Part shown: piece after piece, positions 55,234-64,000 of the stretch
How positions within the stretch are numbered: the stretch's first letter is position 1
Layout of the letters: the number at the start of each line of letters is the position of its first letter
Origin: Leptolyngbya sp. FACHB-8
Lineage (GTDB): Bacteria; Cyanobacteriota; Cyanobacteriia; Elainellales; Elainellaceae
Direction: 5' to 3'
Assembly: GCF_014695575.1 (NCBI RefSeq)
Contig: NZ_JACJOO010000087.1
Span: 156,688-220,687, forward strand
Length of the DNA stretch: 64,000 bases
Notes under the pieces: generated by a model
What the model saw: only the letters and a program-made list of their open reading frames with translations
Told to the model about the DNA's origin: nothing
Databases searched by the model: none
Position numbers and translations under genes: made by a program

Positions 55234-57549
55234 TTATTGCTTAATTGGAATTTCAACCCGGAAGGTAGTTCCGTCCCCCTGCTCTGATTCGCAAACTAAA
55301 CGGCCACCGTGGCGTTCTGTGACAATTTGGTAGCTAATAGACATACCGAGTCCCGTCCCCTGACCTACGGGCTTTGTGGTGAAGAAGGGGTCAAAGATAC
55401 GGGACTGAAGGGTTTCGGGGATACCAAGACCATTATCGGAAATAGCGATCGCTACCCAATTCTCCCGGCATATACCAGTTTGAATTCGAATCTGTGGGAT
55501 AAAGGCATTCCCTTCTTCCGCCCGGCTCTCGACCGCCTCTTCCAGGGCGTCGATAGCATTGCTCAAAATATTCATAAATACTTGATTGAGCTGGCTGGCG
55601 TAACACTCGACCAAAGGTAACTCCCCGTACTCACGCTGTAACTCCACTCCAGGGAAGCTGGGACGTGGCTTAATTCGGTTCTGCAGAATGAGTAAAGTAC
55701 TCTCTAGCCCCTCGTGCAGGTTCACGGCCTTAAACTCGGCCTCATCCATGCGTGAGAAATTACGCAGCGACATGACAATTTTCTGAATCCGTTCGGCTCC
55801 TAAACGCATGGAGGATACCAGTTTTGGTAAATCGCCCATGACAAAGTCCAGATCCATCTGGTTGGCAAGGGTCATGATTTCTTTAGGAGGCGTGGGGTAA
55901 AAGCTACGGTACAGCTTTACCAGTTGCAACAAATCCCGAGTGTAGTTGCTGGCATGTAATAAGTTTCCATAAACAAAGTTGATGGGATTATTGATTTCAT
56001 GGGCAATACCGGCAACCAGTTGCCCCAGGCTCGACATTTTTTCACTCTGCACCAATTGGGCCTGCGTATTTTGCAGTTGTTGCAGCGCTTGCTCTAGATC
56101 CATGGCCTGTTGGCGTAACTCTGCTTCTGATTGGCGCAGAGCCGCCTCAGCTTTTTGGCGATCGCTCACCTCAAACTGCAGCTTCGAGACTAGCTTCGCC
56201 AGGGCTGCCGTGCGTTGCTCAACCCGCTTTTCTAGTTCCTCATTAATGCGCTGAATATCCTCTTCAGCCTGCTTACGGACAGTAATGTCCATCGATATGC
56301 CCGTAATACCAATGATGTGTCCGGCTTCATCCCGTAATGGTGTTTTGCTGGTAGAAAACCAACGGGTTTCACCGCTGGCGATCATTACCTCTTCTTCCAG
56401 CGTCAATGGCTCGCCGGTCGTCAGGATAGCCTCATCTTCTTGATGAAATTTCTCGAGCTGCTCGGGTGGGACGATCTGGTGGTTGAATCTGCCGATAAGG
56501 GTTTCAGGAGTTTTTTGCCAAATTTGACAGAAGGCCTGATTAGCAGCCAGATAACGGCCTGCCTTATCTTGCAACCAGACTCGATGAGGAATATTTTCTA
56601 GAACGGACAATAAAATTCGTTGCTGCTGTCGAGTTTCAGCCTCGGCTAGCTTGCGTTCAGTGGTATCTCGTAGGATACCGATCGTGCGCCAGGGGGCATT
56701 GGGGGCAGCGGGTACGGCTCGGCCGATCGAGCGGAACCACCGGATTTCCCCCGTTTTGGTAAACATGCGATACTCCGCATCAAATGAGGTTTGGCCGGTG
56801 CGATCGCCCAGATGGGCTTGCAATTCTGTCAGCACCCACTCTCGATCGTCCGGGTGAATGATTTGAATCCAACTATCCAACCCATTTGGAAAATCGGTCT
56901 CATCGCTATAACCTAACAATGAGCGAAATTGCTGTGACCACCAGATCTCGTAGTAGGCATGGGTCGGCCGCTTTGCAGAAACCTCAATTTCCCATAGCCC
57001 TTCGTTGACAGCCTGGCTAATAGTTTCAGAGAGGTAGGTGAGCCGCTCCAGAGCACGTTCTTGAAGCTTTTGTTGAGTGATGTCGGTCAGGCTAACTAGC
57101 CAGCAGGGGCGTGCCGTGTCGGGTAGCGGTGTTGTGTTCAGCGTGACGATGCGAAGTTCGCCATTAGATTTGCAGATGGCCCGTTCTTCCGGACACCTAA
57201 TGGGAGGAGTGGTGGGAGAAGGGGAAGATGGCTGTAATGCTTCAGTGGCAGGAATAACACCATGGGCCGGTTTGAGAATCTCAAAATCTGGCTGTTGCAG
57301 TAATGCTTCCAGCTTCTTTTCAACAAATTCGCAAAACGCATTGTTTGCCCACACCAGACAATGGCGGTCATCTTTGATATAAACCGCTTGGGGTATCTGG
57401 TTTAGGGCGATCGCCAGCAGGGGCTGTAACTCTGTCTGGGGTATGTTCGAGCTGGAAGGCATAAACTCAGGCAACAATTCCGACGAAACCTCCCCAACAT
57501 CCATGGCAGTCTGATCCGGCTCTGAGGTACGCCAACTTAAGGACGGCAC
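55234..57549 (-). CDS. PAS-domain sensor histidine kinase
   Basis: 771-residue soluble kinase. Three PAS units: about 45-165 (ALNQIPQAVYIKDDRHCLVW), 175-300 (PAS_3 type with IIHPDDREW), and 310-425 (VLENIPHRVWLQDKAGRYLA). A coiled coil (EELEKRVEQRTAALAKLVSK) leads to a kinase core of the SLGQLVAGIAHEINNP type, with H517 as acceptor. The ATPase has NILSNAIDALEEA, ISDNGLGIP, FFTTKPVGQGTGLGMSI. There is no receiver domain, so it must act on a separate regulator, not adjacent on this strand. The ATG at 57549 is used; an internal Met (MDVGEVSSE) is an alternative start. The downstream 300 bp to the prepilin (54940-55233) shows no further gene. Confidence 0.92.
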   Translation of the reverse strand: MPSLSWRTSEPDQTAMDVGEVSSELLPEFMPSSSNIPQTELQPLLAIALNQIPQAVYIKDDRHCLVWANNAFCEFVEKKLEALLQQPDFEILKPAHGVIPATEALQPSSPSPTTPPIRCPEERAICKSNGELRIVTLNTTPLPDTARPCWLVSLTDITQQKLQERALERLTYLSETISQAVNEGLWEIEVSAKRPTHAYYEIWWSQQFRSLLGYSDETDFPNGLDSWIQIIHPDDREWVLTELQAHLGDRTGQTSFDAEYRMFTKTGEIRWFRSIGRAVPAAPNAPWRTIGILRDTTERKLAEAETRQQQRILLSVLENIPHRVWLQDKAGRYLAANQAFCQIWQKTPETLIGRFNHQIVPPEQLEKFHQEDEAILTTGEPLTLEEEVMIASGETRWFSTSKTPLRDEAGHIIGITGISMDITVRKQAEEDIQRINEELEKRVEQRTAALAKLVSKLQFEVSDRQKAEAALRQSEAELRQQAMDLEQALQQLQNTQAQLVQSEKMSSLGQLVAGIAHEINNPINFVYGNLLHASNYTRDLLQLVKLYRSFYPTPPKEIMTLANQMDLDFVMGDLPKLVSSMRLGAERIQKIVMSLRNFSRMDEAEFKAVNLHEGLESTLLILQNRIKPRPSFPGVELQREYGELPLVECYASQLNQVFMNILSNAIDALEEAVESRAEEGNAFIPQIRIQTGICRENWVAIAISDNGLGIPETLQSRIFDPFFTTKPVGQGTGLGMSISYQIVTERHGGRLVCESEQGDGTTFRVEIPIKQ

Positions 57550-58624
57550 TTCGGTATTAGACGGTATCTAAAGTTCTCACCCGCCGTTTAACGATTCTAT
57601 CCGGACTCTTTTAGAATTCCCAGTGTTGGAAGCTGAATCCCATAGAGATTTGGGTAACGGGGAAGAGCAAGGGACTACTTGCTTTGAAAAGAATTACGGC
57701 GCTCTGCGCTTGAATCAGCCACGGTTGTTTTTGTGAGAGTCGCACTCCCACGCGGCTCTCACAGAAACAACCGAGTTTTAAGCGCTTGAAAAGCGCTGTA
57801 AATACAGATAGAGCTTGAATGGAAGGAAATACCAATCCTTCATAAAGACACCCGATAGGGGGGGGTAGCCCCTTGTTCTTCAATAAGTTGTTGAATATGA
57901 CATGAAAGTGAATGAGTCCGATACAGAGTCCGGTTTTGCGGCAACGTTTCAGTGCCAGAAATGGCATTCCTTCCTACGCAAGAGGTTCTCACATATTAGG
58001 AGTTCACTATCTAGCTTCCATGTAGTTGTAAGAGTACTGATGACCCTGAAATAGGGCGATCGCAAGCCTTATTGAAATACCAAGAAAGTAGGGGTGGAGT
58101 CCCTCGCGCTTGCTTCTGCTTTTTCTTAAAGTTCTATAGCTATAGTGAACAAGCTAATTCAGAAAAAATACGGTTTTGATTATTTCCTCTAATCACTTTA
58201 TACTGTAATTTACAGATGAATTTTATCGAAAACTAATTCATCTCAGTATAGCTCTCAGTCTATCAGTATTTAACCTGTTGATTTCATGGATATACCAGGT
58301 TAATCAACATCTCAAGTACTGGCTAAAACAGGGTTGGCTTTACGAAAGTTAATCCGTTTAGAGCATCTCCAGGAAGTATTTTTCTATTAGGGTGTAGTAA
58401 TTTAATAATCGTTGTTAAAAAAATAGCTTTTGGAACACGACTGGGAATCCTATACTTATAGAGCGCTTCATGTCCTAAGAGAGTGTTGAAAAGTTGATTT
58501 TGGGCTTCGTCCACAAGGACCATTCATTTCTAAGGCTTTTCGATACCTTCTACTGTGTTCCTGAGATGAAATTTTTCAAGCTTTCACGTCATTACCAATA
58601 ATGTGTGACTTTTAAATTCTGGGC
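57550..58624. other. 1.1-kb divergent intergenic region with a MITE-like element
   Basis: Lies between two divergently oriented kinase genes. It contains the 108-bp element at 57694-57801. Frames at 57611-57967 (-) and 58323-58523 (-) lack start signals or recognisable products. Both kinase promoters should be here; none could be placed. Confidence 0.6.
57694..57801. mobile_element. MITE-like element 2 (108 bp)
   Basis: Ends TTACGGCGCTCTGCGCTTGA and, inverted, TTACAGCGCTTTTCAAGCGC. The central hairpin is 17 bp (57723-57739 with 57756-57772), extended by four more pairs including a wobble. Its core TTTTTGTGAGAGTCGC matches TTTTTGTGGGAGCCGC of the element at 45999. TA at both borders. Confidence 0.75.
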
Positions 58625-61600
58625 ATGAGTCATTCCTCTTCAAATCGCCTCCCATCTCCAATCGTCTTGACCCTCAATTCGGAAGCAAATCCATTGCCTG
58701 ATCTTGGTAGTAATTCTGGTCATCAAGAGCCAGAAATTCATAGAGTTTATCGTCTGCTTCGGGCCATCAGTGAATCACCCCATTGGGAATCGGCTTTAGA
58801 TGCAGCGCTGATGGGGATTTGCCAGATGGTGGGGTGGGATTGTGGAGAGGTTTGGCTACGAGGAGCAAACTCAGCACAATTCATACTGAGAACGGCTTAC
58901 TGTCACCGTTCGAACCCATGTACGCAGCCCGAGAGTTGCCTTGGAGAGTTTCTTGTGGCGCGAGTCGGGCGATCGCGCCACCTTGAATGGATTACAGATC
59001 AATCAGAACTTGAAGAAAGTTTACTGTGTGGTGCAACCAATCATCACGCGAAAATCCAGACAGCTTGTGGGGTTCCGGTTCTAGCATCGGATGAAATTGT
59101 GGCAGTGTTGGTGTTTTTCTCTGAACAGCTTCAGAAGGAAAATCTTACCTCTGTTGAGTTGCTGCAATTAATAGCCAGCCAGCTGGGACAAGTCGCGCAG
59201 CAAAAACAAACCGAGGCTGCCCTGAGGCAATTAAACCAGGAGCTTGAGGCGCGAATTGAACGCCGAACTATGGCCTTACAGGAGAGCGAGGAGCGCTGGC
59301 AACTGGCCGTGGAAGCTAGCAGTGCAGGTATTTGGGATTGGAATCTCAAGACTAACGAAGTTTTTCGCTCTCGACGATGGAAAGCAGTGCGGGGGTATGA
59401 GGACCATGAAGGTGGCACAGCACCTGATGAATGGAAAGCAAGTATTCATCCTGAGGATCGCGATCGCGTTCTGGCTGCTTTTGCCGATCACATAGCCCAA
59501 AAGACGCCTTATTTCCAGTCAGAGTATCGGATTCTGCACAAAGACGGAACGTGTGTTTGGATTCTGGATCGGGGGCAGGGGCTTTGGGATGACGCAGGGA
59601 ATCTGCTCCGTATGGTGGGCTCAGAAGTTGATATCTCTCCCAGAAAGCGGGCAGAGTTAGCCCTTCAAAAGAGCGAGGCTCGGTATCGGGCTATTGTCGA
59701 AGATCAAACGGCGTTGATCTGCCGCTTTCTACCGGATGGCCATTTGACTTTCGCCAACGGAGCCTACTGCCGATCCTTCAACCTCGACCCTAACCAGTAT
59801 GACCAGGTAAATTTCTGGGATGTGATTGCCGACACTAATTTAGTGATGGTGCAGGAGCAATTACGAGGACTGACCCCTGAAAAGCCAACAGCAACCTATG
59901 AGGAGTGCGACCCTCTTCCTGATGGCACCTGTTGCTGGCAAATCTGGACAGATCGCGCCATTTTTGATGCTCAAGGTACGGTTGTGGAATACCAGTCGGT
60001 TGGCTATGACATCACCCCTCGCAAGAAGATAGAGCTAGCATTGCAGGAAAATGAAGTCAAACTTCGGCTGTTTGTGGAATATGCCCCAGTCGCCGTGGCC
60101 ATGTTAGATGAGCATTTTCGCTATCTAGTGGTGAGCAATCGCTGGCGACAGGATTATGAACTGGGCGATCGCCCCCTGATTGGCCATTCCCATTACGAAA
60201 TTTTTCCCGATCTTCCGTTTCCATGGAAGCAGGCCCATCAGCGGTGTCTGGCGGGGGCTGTCGAAACACGAGAAGCCTACCCTTACCCCCGTGCCAACGG
60301 GCAGGTCGATTGGATTTATTGGGAAGCGCGTCCCTGGCATCGACCTGATGGAAGCATTGGGGGTATCGTGATCACAACCGAAATCGTCACGGAACAGCGG
60401 CAGGCCCAGGAGCAAATGCAGAATCTGTCCGATCGGTTGACTTTGGCAATTCGTTCGGGAGCTATTGGTATCTGGGAATGGAACATAGCTGAGGACGTGT
60501 TGATCTGGGACGATCGCATGTATGAACTCTATGGCGTTGAGCGAGCATCCTTTATTGCTAACGGCCAAAATTGGTTACAGATGCTTCATCCTGAGGATTA
60601 CTCCCTGGTTGAGCATGCTCTTACTCAAACCATAAAGGGAGAAAAGGAATTTGATGAAGAATTTCGAGTCCAACAGCCTCATGGACAAATCCGCTACATC
60701 AAGGCTAGTGCTCGGCTTCAGCGGGGAGAGGCTGGCTGCCCAGAACGCATGATTGGCATTAGTTTTGATGTAACCGAGCGTAAGCAGGCAGAGCAACAAC
60801 TGCGGCGAACCAATGAGCAGTTAGACCATACCAATCGTGAACTGGAGCGAGCCACACGCCTTAAAGATGAATTTCTAGCAAATATGAGCCATGAGTTGCG
60901 AACGCCGCTGAATGCCATTTTGGGTATGGCTGAGGGTTTACAGGAGCAAGTTTTTGGAACTGTCAATGAGCGGCAGAACCAGGCGATCGCCACTATCGAG
61001 CGCAGCGGTAATCATCTTCTAGAACTCATCAACGAAATTCTAGATCTGTCAAAAATTGAAGCTGGCAAGCTGGAATTAGATATGGGGCCAGTTTTAGTCC
61101 CCAACTTATGCAGCACCAGCATGACCTTTGTGCGTCAGGCAGCCCAGCAAAAACAGATCCGTCTAACAACCGAGGTTGCCGATGATATTTCCATGATTAG
61201 TGGGGATGATCGTCGCTTACGTCAGGTGCTGATCAATCTGCTGACCAATGCCGTCAAATTTACACCCGCCGGAGGGCAGGTGCACTTGCAGGTATGGAGA
61301 GAAGATACCTCAGCAACTCCCTATCTCTATTTCCGGGTGATAGATACAGGCATTGGCATTGCTTTAGAGGATCAGCACAAGCTATTTCAACCCTTTGTCC
61401 AAATTGACAGTAACCTCAACCGGCAGCAGAGCGGTACAGGTTTGGGCCTAGCTCTGGTGCAGCGCATTGTTGAGCTACATGGTGGGCAGGTGTGGGTGAA
61501 AAGTGAAGTGGGCCAAGGCAGCTGCTTTACGGTTTCCCTCCCCTGCCGGGATGCGCACGGCTTCAGCGACAAGGTGGAGATGGAGGATCCAGGTTTACTG

Positions 61601-62056
61601 CCAGATTCCGCTTTGATAGGGGGCGGTTTTTCCAGAGCTGGTACACAAGCTGCTGATACTTTGGAAAATGTTGGCATAAGCAGGCAGGAATTGCCAGTAA
61701 TTCTCATTGTTGATGACAATCGAGCCAATATTGACAGCATTTTCGATTATCTAAAACACCAGGGCTACCGTTTGATCTTGGCTAAAAATGGGCAAGATGC
61801 TTTGGAGAGCATGAAAATCCAGATGCCTGATTTGATTCTGATGGATATTCAAATGCCCGGTATGGATGGCTTAGAAGTTATTCGTCAATTGCGGACAGAT
61901 GATAACTATGCAACGGTTCCTGTTATTGCGCTGACCGCTTTAGCAATGCCGGGCGATCGCGAACGGTGCCTAGCTGCAGGGGCCAACGATTACCTGACCA
62001 AGCCTGTTCGTCTCAAACATTTGGCCAGTACCATTCACACACTTTTGCACGCCTAA
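58625..62056 (+). CDS. Hybrid sensor histidine kinase with GAF and four PAS domains
   Basis: 1143-residue soluble hybrid kinase. An N-terminal GAF-like domain (about 45-195; ALDAALMGICQMVGWDCGEV) has a C-x-H pair in AYCHRS, without a clear bilin-type motif. Four PAS/PAC units follow (about 225-350, 355-475, 480-600, 605-735), each ending in a DxTxRK-like motif. HisKA has H756 in NMSHELRTPLNAIL. The ATPase has INLLTNAVKF, DTGIGI and GTGLGLALV. The receiver has IVDDNRAN, acceptor D1074 in LILMDIQMPGMDG, and the lysine in LTKPVR. The next gene, a REC-GGDEF-EAL regulator, begins 11 bp later and is the obvious output partner. Confidence 0.94.
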   Translation: MSHSSSNRLPSPIVLTLNSEANPLPDLGSNSGHQEPEIHRVYRLLRAISESPHWESALDAALMGICQMVGWDCGEVWLRGANSAQFILRTAYCHRSNPCTQPESCLGEFLVARVGRSRHLEWITDQSELEESLLCGATNHHAKIQTACGVPVLASDEIVAVLVFFSEQLQKENLTSVELLQLIASQLGQVAQQKQTEAALRQLNQELEARIERRTMALQESEERWQLAVEASSAGIWDWNLKTNEVFRSRRWKAVRGYEDHEGGTAPDEWKASIHPEDRDRVLAAFADHIAQKTPYFQSEYRILHKDGTCVWILDRGQGLWDDAGNLLRMVGSEVDISPRKRAELALQKSEARYRAIVEDQTALICRFLPDGHLTFANGAYCRSFNLDPNQYDQVNFWDVIADTNLVMVQEQLRGLTPEKPTATYEECDPLPDGTCCWQIWTDRAIFDAQGTVVEYQSVGYDITPRKKIELALQENEVKLRLFVEYAPVAVAMLDEHFRYLVVSNRWRQDYELGDRPLIGHSHYEIFPDLPFPWKQAHQRCLAGAVETREAYPYPRANGQVDWIYWEARPWHRPDGSIGGIVITTEIVTEQRQAQEQMQNLSDRLTLAIRSGAIGIWEWNIAEDVLIWDDRMYELYGVERASFIANGQNWLQMLHPEDYSLVEHALTQTIKGEKEFDEEFRVQQPHGQIRYIKASARLQRGEAGCPERMIGISFDVTERKQAEQQLRRTNEQLDHTNRELERATRLKDEFLANMSHELRTPLNAILGMAEGLQEQVFGTVNERQNQAIATIERSGNHLLELINEILDLSKIEAGKLELDMGPVLVPNLCSTSMTFVRQAAQQKQIRLTTEVADDISMISGDDRRLRQVLINLLTNAVKFTPAGGQVHLQVWREDTSATPYLYFRVIDTGIGIALEDQHKLFQPFVQIDSNLNRQQSGTGLGLALVQRIVELHGGQVWVKSEVGQGSCFTVSLPCRDAHGFSDKVEMEDPGLLPDSALIGGGFSRAGTQAADTLENVGISRQELPVILIVDDNRANIDSIFDYLKHQGYRLILAKNGQDALESMKIQMPDLILMDIQMPGMDGLEVIRQLRTDDNYATVPVIALTALAMPGDRERCLAAGANDYLTKPVRLKHLASTIHTLLHA

Positions 62057-62067
62057 AGGGAGCGTTG

Positions 62068-63855
62068 ATGAACATGCAGGCATCTATCCTGGTGGTAGAC
62101 GACCAACCCGAAAATTTTGACGTTATTGAGGTGTTGCTTCAGGGGCAAGACTATGACCTGAACTATGCCTCCAACGGTTGCCGAGCGATTGAGCGCTTAG
62201 AGCACTACTCGCCGGACGTCATTCTGCTTGATGTCATGATGCCCGAGATGGATGGACTGGAGGTTTGCCGCTATTTGCGATCGCACCCCCAATGGCGTAC
62301 CATCCCGATCATTATGGTGACGGCTCTCACCGCCAAGGAAGATGTGGCGAAATGCTTAGATGCTGGAGCCGATGACTTCATTAGTAAACCGTTGGAACGC
62401 ATGGAACTGCAATCTCGCATTCGTTCCATGTTGCGGATTAGTTTCCAATATCGGGAAATTCAGCAGTTGTGTGTGCAGTTGCAGGGAGCGAATGATGCTC
62501 TTGGCTGTTTTAACGAAGAATTAGAAGAAAAAATTCGTGAACGAACAGCTCAGTTAGAAAACATTATTCTCTATGACACCCTGACCCAGCTACCGAGCCG
62601 CACTTATTTATTGCAAGCCATCACTCAGGAGCTGCAGAATAACTGGAATGAAGGAAAGTGTGGCCTTATCTACTTGGATTGTGATCAATTCAAGCTGATC
62701 AACGCATCCCTCGGTCACGGTACGGGCGATAAGTTATTAACGAGCATTGCAGAGCGTCTGCAAACTCTGGTAAAGCCAGGAGATGTGCTAGCCCGTACCG
62801 GGGAAGACGAGTTTTGCCTGTTTCTCAAGGATGTCGAGAACCAGGACGCTGTTTTTAGCATGGCAAACCGGATCCTGGGGGATTTCAACTCGCCGTTTGA
62901 GGTGGATGGGTTTGAGATTTACACAACGGCCTGCCTGGGAATGACGATTCGTGAGGAGAAGCACTGCATGGCCGAGGAGCTGTTGCAGGAGGCGGATACC
63001 GCCATGTATCGGGCTAAGAAACAGGGTAAGGGCAGCTACCAACTGTTTGAACGACAGATGCACAGCTCGGCTTTCTGGCGCTTGCAACTAGAACAGGATA
63101 TGCAACGGGCACTCAAACGACAAGAGTTTCTGGTGCATTACCAGCCGATTATGGATTTGAAGACACTGCAAGTTGCTGGGTTTGAAGCGTTAGTCCGATG
63201 GCAGCATCCCGAGCGGGGATTGGTGTCTCCGGCTGAGTTCATTCCCTGTGCAGAAGAAACTGGCCTGGTCGTGCCCCTTGGAATAGAAGTTCTACGGATG
63301 GCTTGTGAGCAGCTCCAGGTCTGGCGGAAGCATTCCTCTCATTTAATTATGAGTGTCAACCTGTCAGTGCGTCAGTTTGCCCACCCAACTCTACTCGAAG
63401 ACATTGAACAAGTATTAGAGGAAACTCAACTAGACCCGCGTTATCTGAAACTAGAGATTACAGAGAGCGCCATTATGGAGAACCCGGAGACGGCGATCGC
63501 GCTCACTAAGGAACTGCGGGCCCGCGATATTCAGCTCAGCATTGATGATTTTGGGACGGGCTATTCATCCCTGAGTTACCTCAGCCAATTTCCAGTGGAT
63601 AGTATCAAAATTGACCGTTCATTTGTCAACAAAATTACGAGTTGTGATGACGGCAAAATTGTGGAAGCCATTGCAACACTGAGTTGTGCATTAAGAATGA
63701 CAACTGTTGCCGAAGGTATAGAAACTGAACAGCAAGTTTGCTATTTACAGGGGTTAGGTTGTGATTACGGGCAAGGGTATTTCTTTTCAAGACCGTTGCC
63801 CGAAGAACAGGTTCTACCATTTCTCTCCCAACATTCGGTATCGTTAGTCCCATAG
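62068..63855 (+). CDS. Response regulator with GGDEF and EAL domains
   Basis: 595 residues from the ATG at 62068, chosen because AAAGGGAG precedes it; the longer frame from 61966 overlaps the kinase gene. The receiver has the VVDDQ acidic pair and acceptor D55 in VILLDVMMPEMDG, with the lysine in ISKPLE. A coiled coil (EELEEKIRERTAQLE) leads to a GGDEF domain with GEDEF at residue 245, a tolerated variant. The EAL domain has intact EALVRW (E373), VNLSVRQ, EITES, DDFGTGYSSLSYL, IKIDRSFV and AEGIET, so phosphodiesterase activity is likely. It is probably cotranscribed and phosphorylated with or by the kinase upstream, turning its signal into c-di-GMP change. The remaining 145 bp of the window show no feature. 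Confidence 0.93.
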   Translation: MNMQASILVVDDQPENFDVIEVLLQGQDYDLNYASNGCRAIERLEHYSPDVILLDVMMPEMDGLEVCRYLRSHPQWRTIPIIMVTALTAKEDVAKCLDAGADDFISKPLERMELQSRIRSMLRISFQYREIQQLCVQLQGANDALGCFNEELEEKIRERTAQLENIILYDTLTQLPSRTYLLQAITQELQNNWNEGKCGLIYLDCDQFKLINASLGHGTGDKLLTSIAERLQTLVKPGDVLARTGEDEFCLFLKDVENQDAVFSMANRILGDFNSPFEVDGFEIYTTACLGMTIREEKHCMAEELLQEADTAMYRAKKQGKGSYQLFERQMHSSAFWRLQLEQDMQRALKRQEFLVHYQPIMDLKTLQVAGFEALVRWQHPERGLVSPAEFIPCAEETGLVVPLGIEVLRMACEQLQVWRKHSSHLIMSVNLSVRQFAHPTLLEDIEQVLEETQLDPRYLKLEITESAIMENPETAIALTKELRARDIQLSIDDFGTGYSSLSYLSQFPVDSIKIDRSFVNKITSCDDGKIVEAIATLSCALRMTTVAEGIETEQQVCYLQGLGCDYGQGYFFSRPLPEEQVLPFLSQHSVSLVP

Positions 63856-64000
63856 AGGTTCTCAATCACGCTGAAATACGGGTAATAATACCGTTTTAAT
63901 ATGAAGCTGCGCCAAATAGGGCTTCGAGAATGAAATCGTAGGACGTCAATGACGCAACCCTTTCAGGGGAAATCTTGTCGAGTTCCGAGGTCAGGAGTTT

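Noticed and set aside
58323..58523. 66-codon frame upstream of the large hybrid kinase
   Set aside because: ATG start but no Shine-Dalgarno sequence, no motif and AT-rich intergenic composition.

Overview
The window comes from a cyanobacterium, most likely a filamentous one with a large genome. The HIP1 octamer GCGATCGC recurs through nearly all genes. The gene set (phosphoketolase, multi-PAS hybrid kinases, a NACHT-type HEAT repeat protein, OGT-like transferases, prepilins of cyanobacterial PilA type, pentapeptide and RTX proteins) fits that lineage. No rRNA, tRNA or CRISPR array was recognised.

Layout. 0-18 kb is a + strand carbon-metabolism block: phosphoketolase, D-lactate dehydrogenase, two membrane-anchored periplasmic-binding-protein-like proteins, glucose-6-phosphate isomerase, glycogen phosphorylase and phosphoglycerate mutase. 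One of the two anchored proteins carries a glycogen phosphorylase-like domain that has lost its PLP lysine and a catalytic-site histidine; an in-frame TGA separates it from its last domain. 18-30 kb is accessory: pentapeptide protein, RTX protein, BON lipoprotein, two paralogous three-module stress proteins (YflT-like plus glycine zipper) and a HEAT repeat protein that looks like the C-terminal half of a NACHT NTPase. 30-42 kb holds a 2OG-Fe(II) oxygenase, a five-PAS hybrid kinase, a CBM20-SGNH-DUF1796-like fusion, a spore photoproduct lyase-like radical SAM protein, a manganese catalase and a REC-GGDEF-EAL protein. 42-55 kb looks like a pilin glycosylation island: two prepilins bracket a glycosyltransferase-methyltransferase fusion and two tandem TPR-OGT proteins, with another glycosyltransferase-methyltransferase just outside and a decayed insertion sequence inside. 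55-64 kb is signalling: a PAS kinase, a large hybrid kinase and a REC-GGDEF-EAL regulator 11 bp behind it.

The intergenic DNA is unusual. About twenty long, mostly perfect hairpins (stems 13-35 bp) sit between genes, often just after stop codons. Many share a purine-rich tip (CGAAG, CGGAG, CGAGG and similar), while the outer arms are mostly locus-specific. Two hairpins are the core of 107 and 108 bp MITE-like elements with matching terminal inverted repeats. A separate GC-rich dispersed repeat occurs three times, only inside the carbon block, with changes that preserve base pairing.

Working together: phosphoketolase and glycogen phosphorylase both consume inorganic phosphate. Anchored PstS-like domains next to them, one joined to a dead phosphorylase, suggest (inference) a membrane sensor or scaffold that ties an external ligand to glycogen use.
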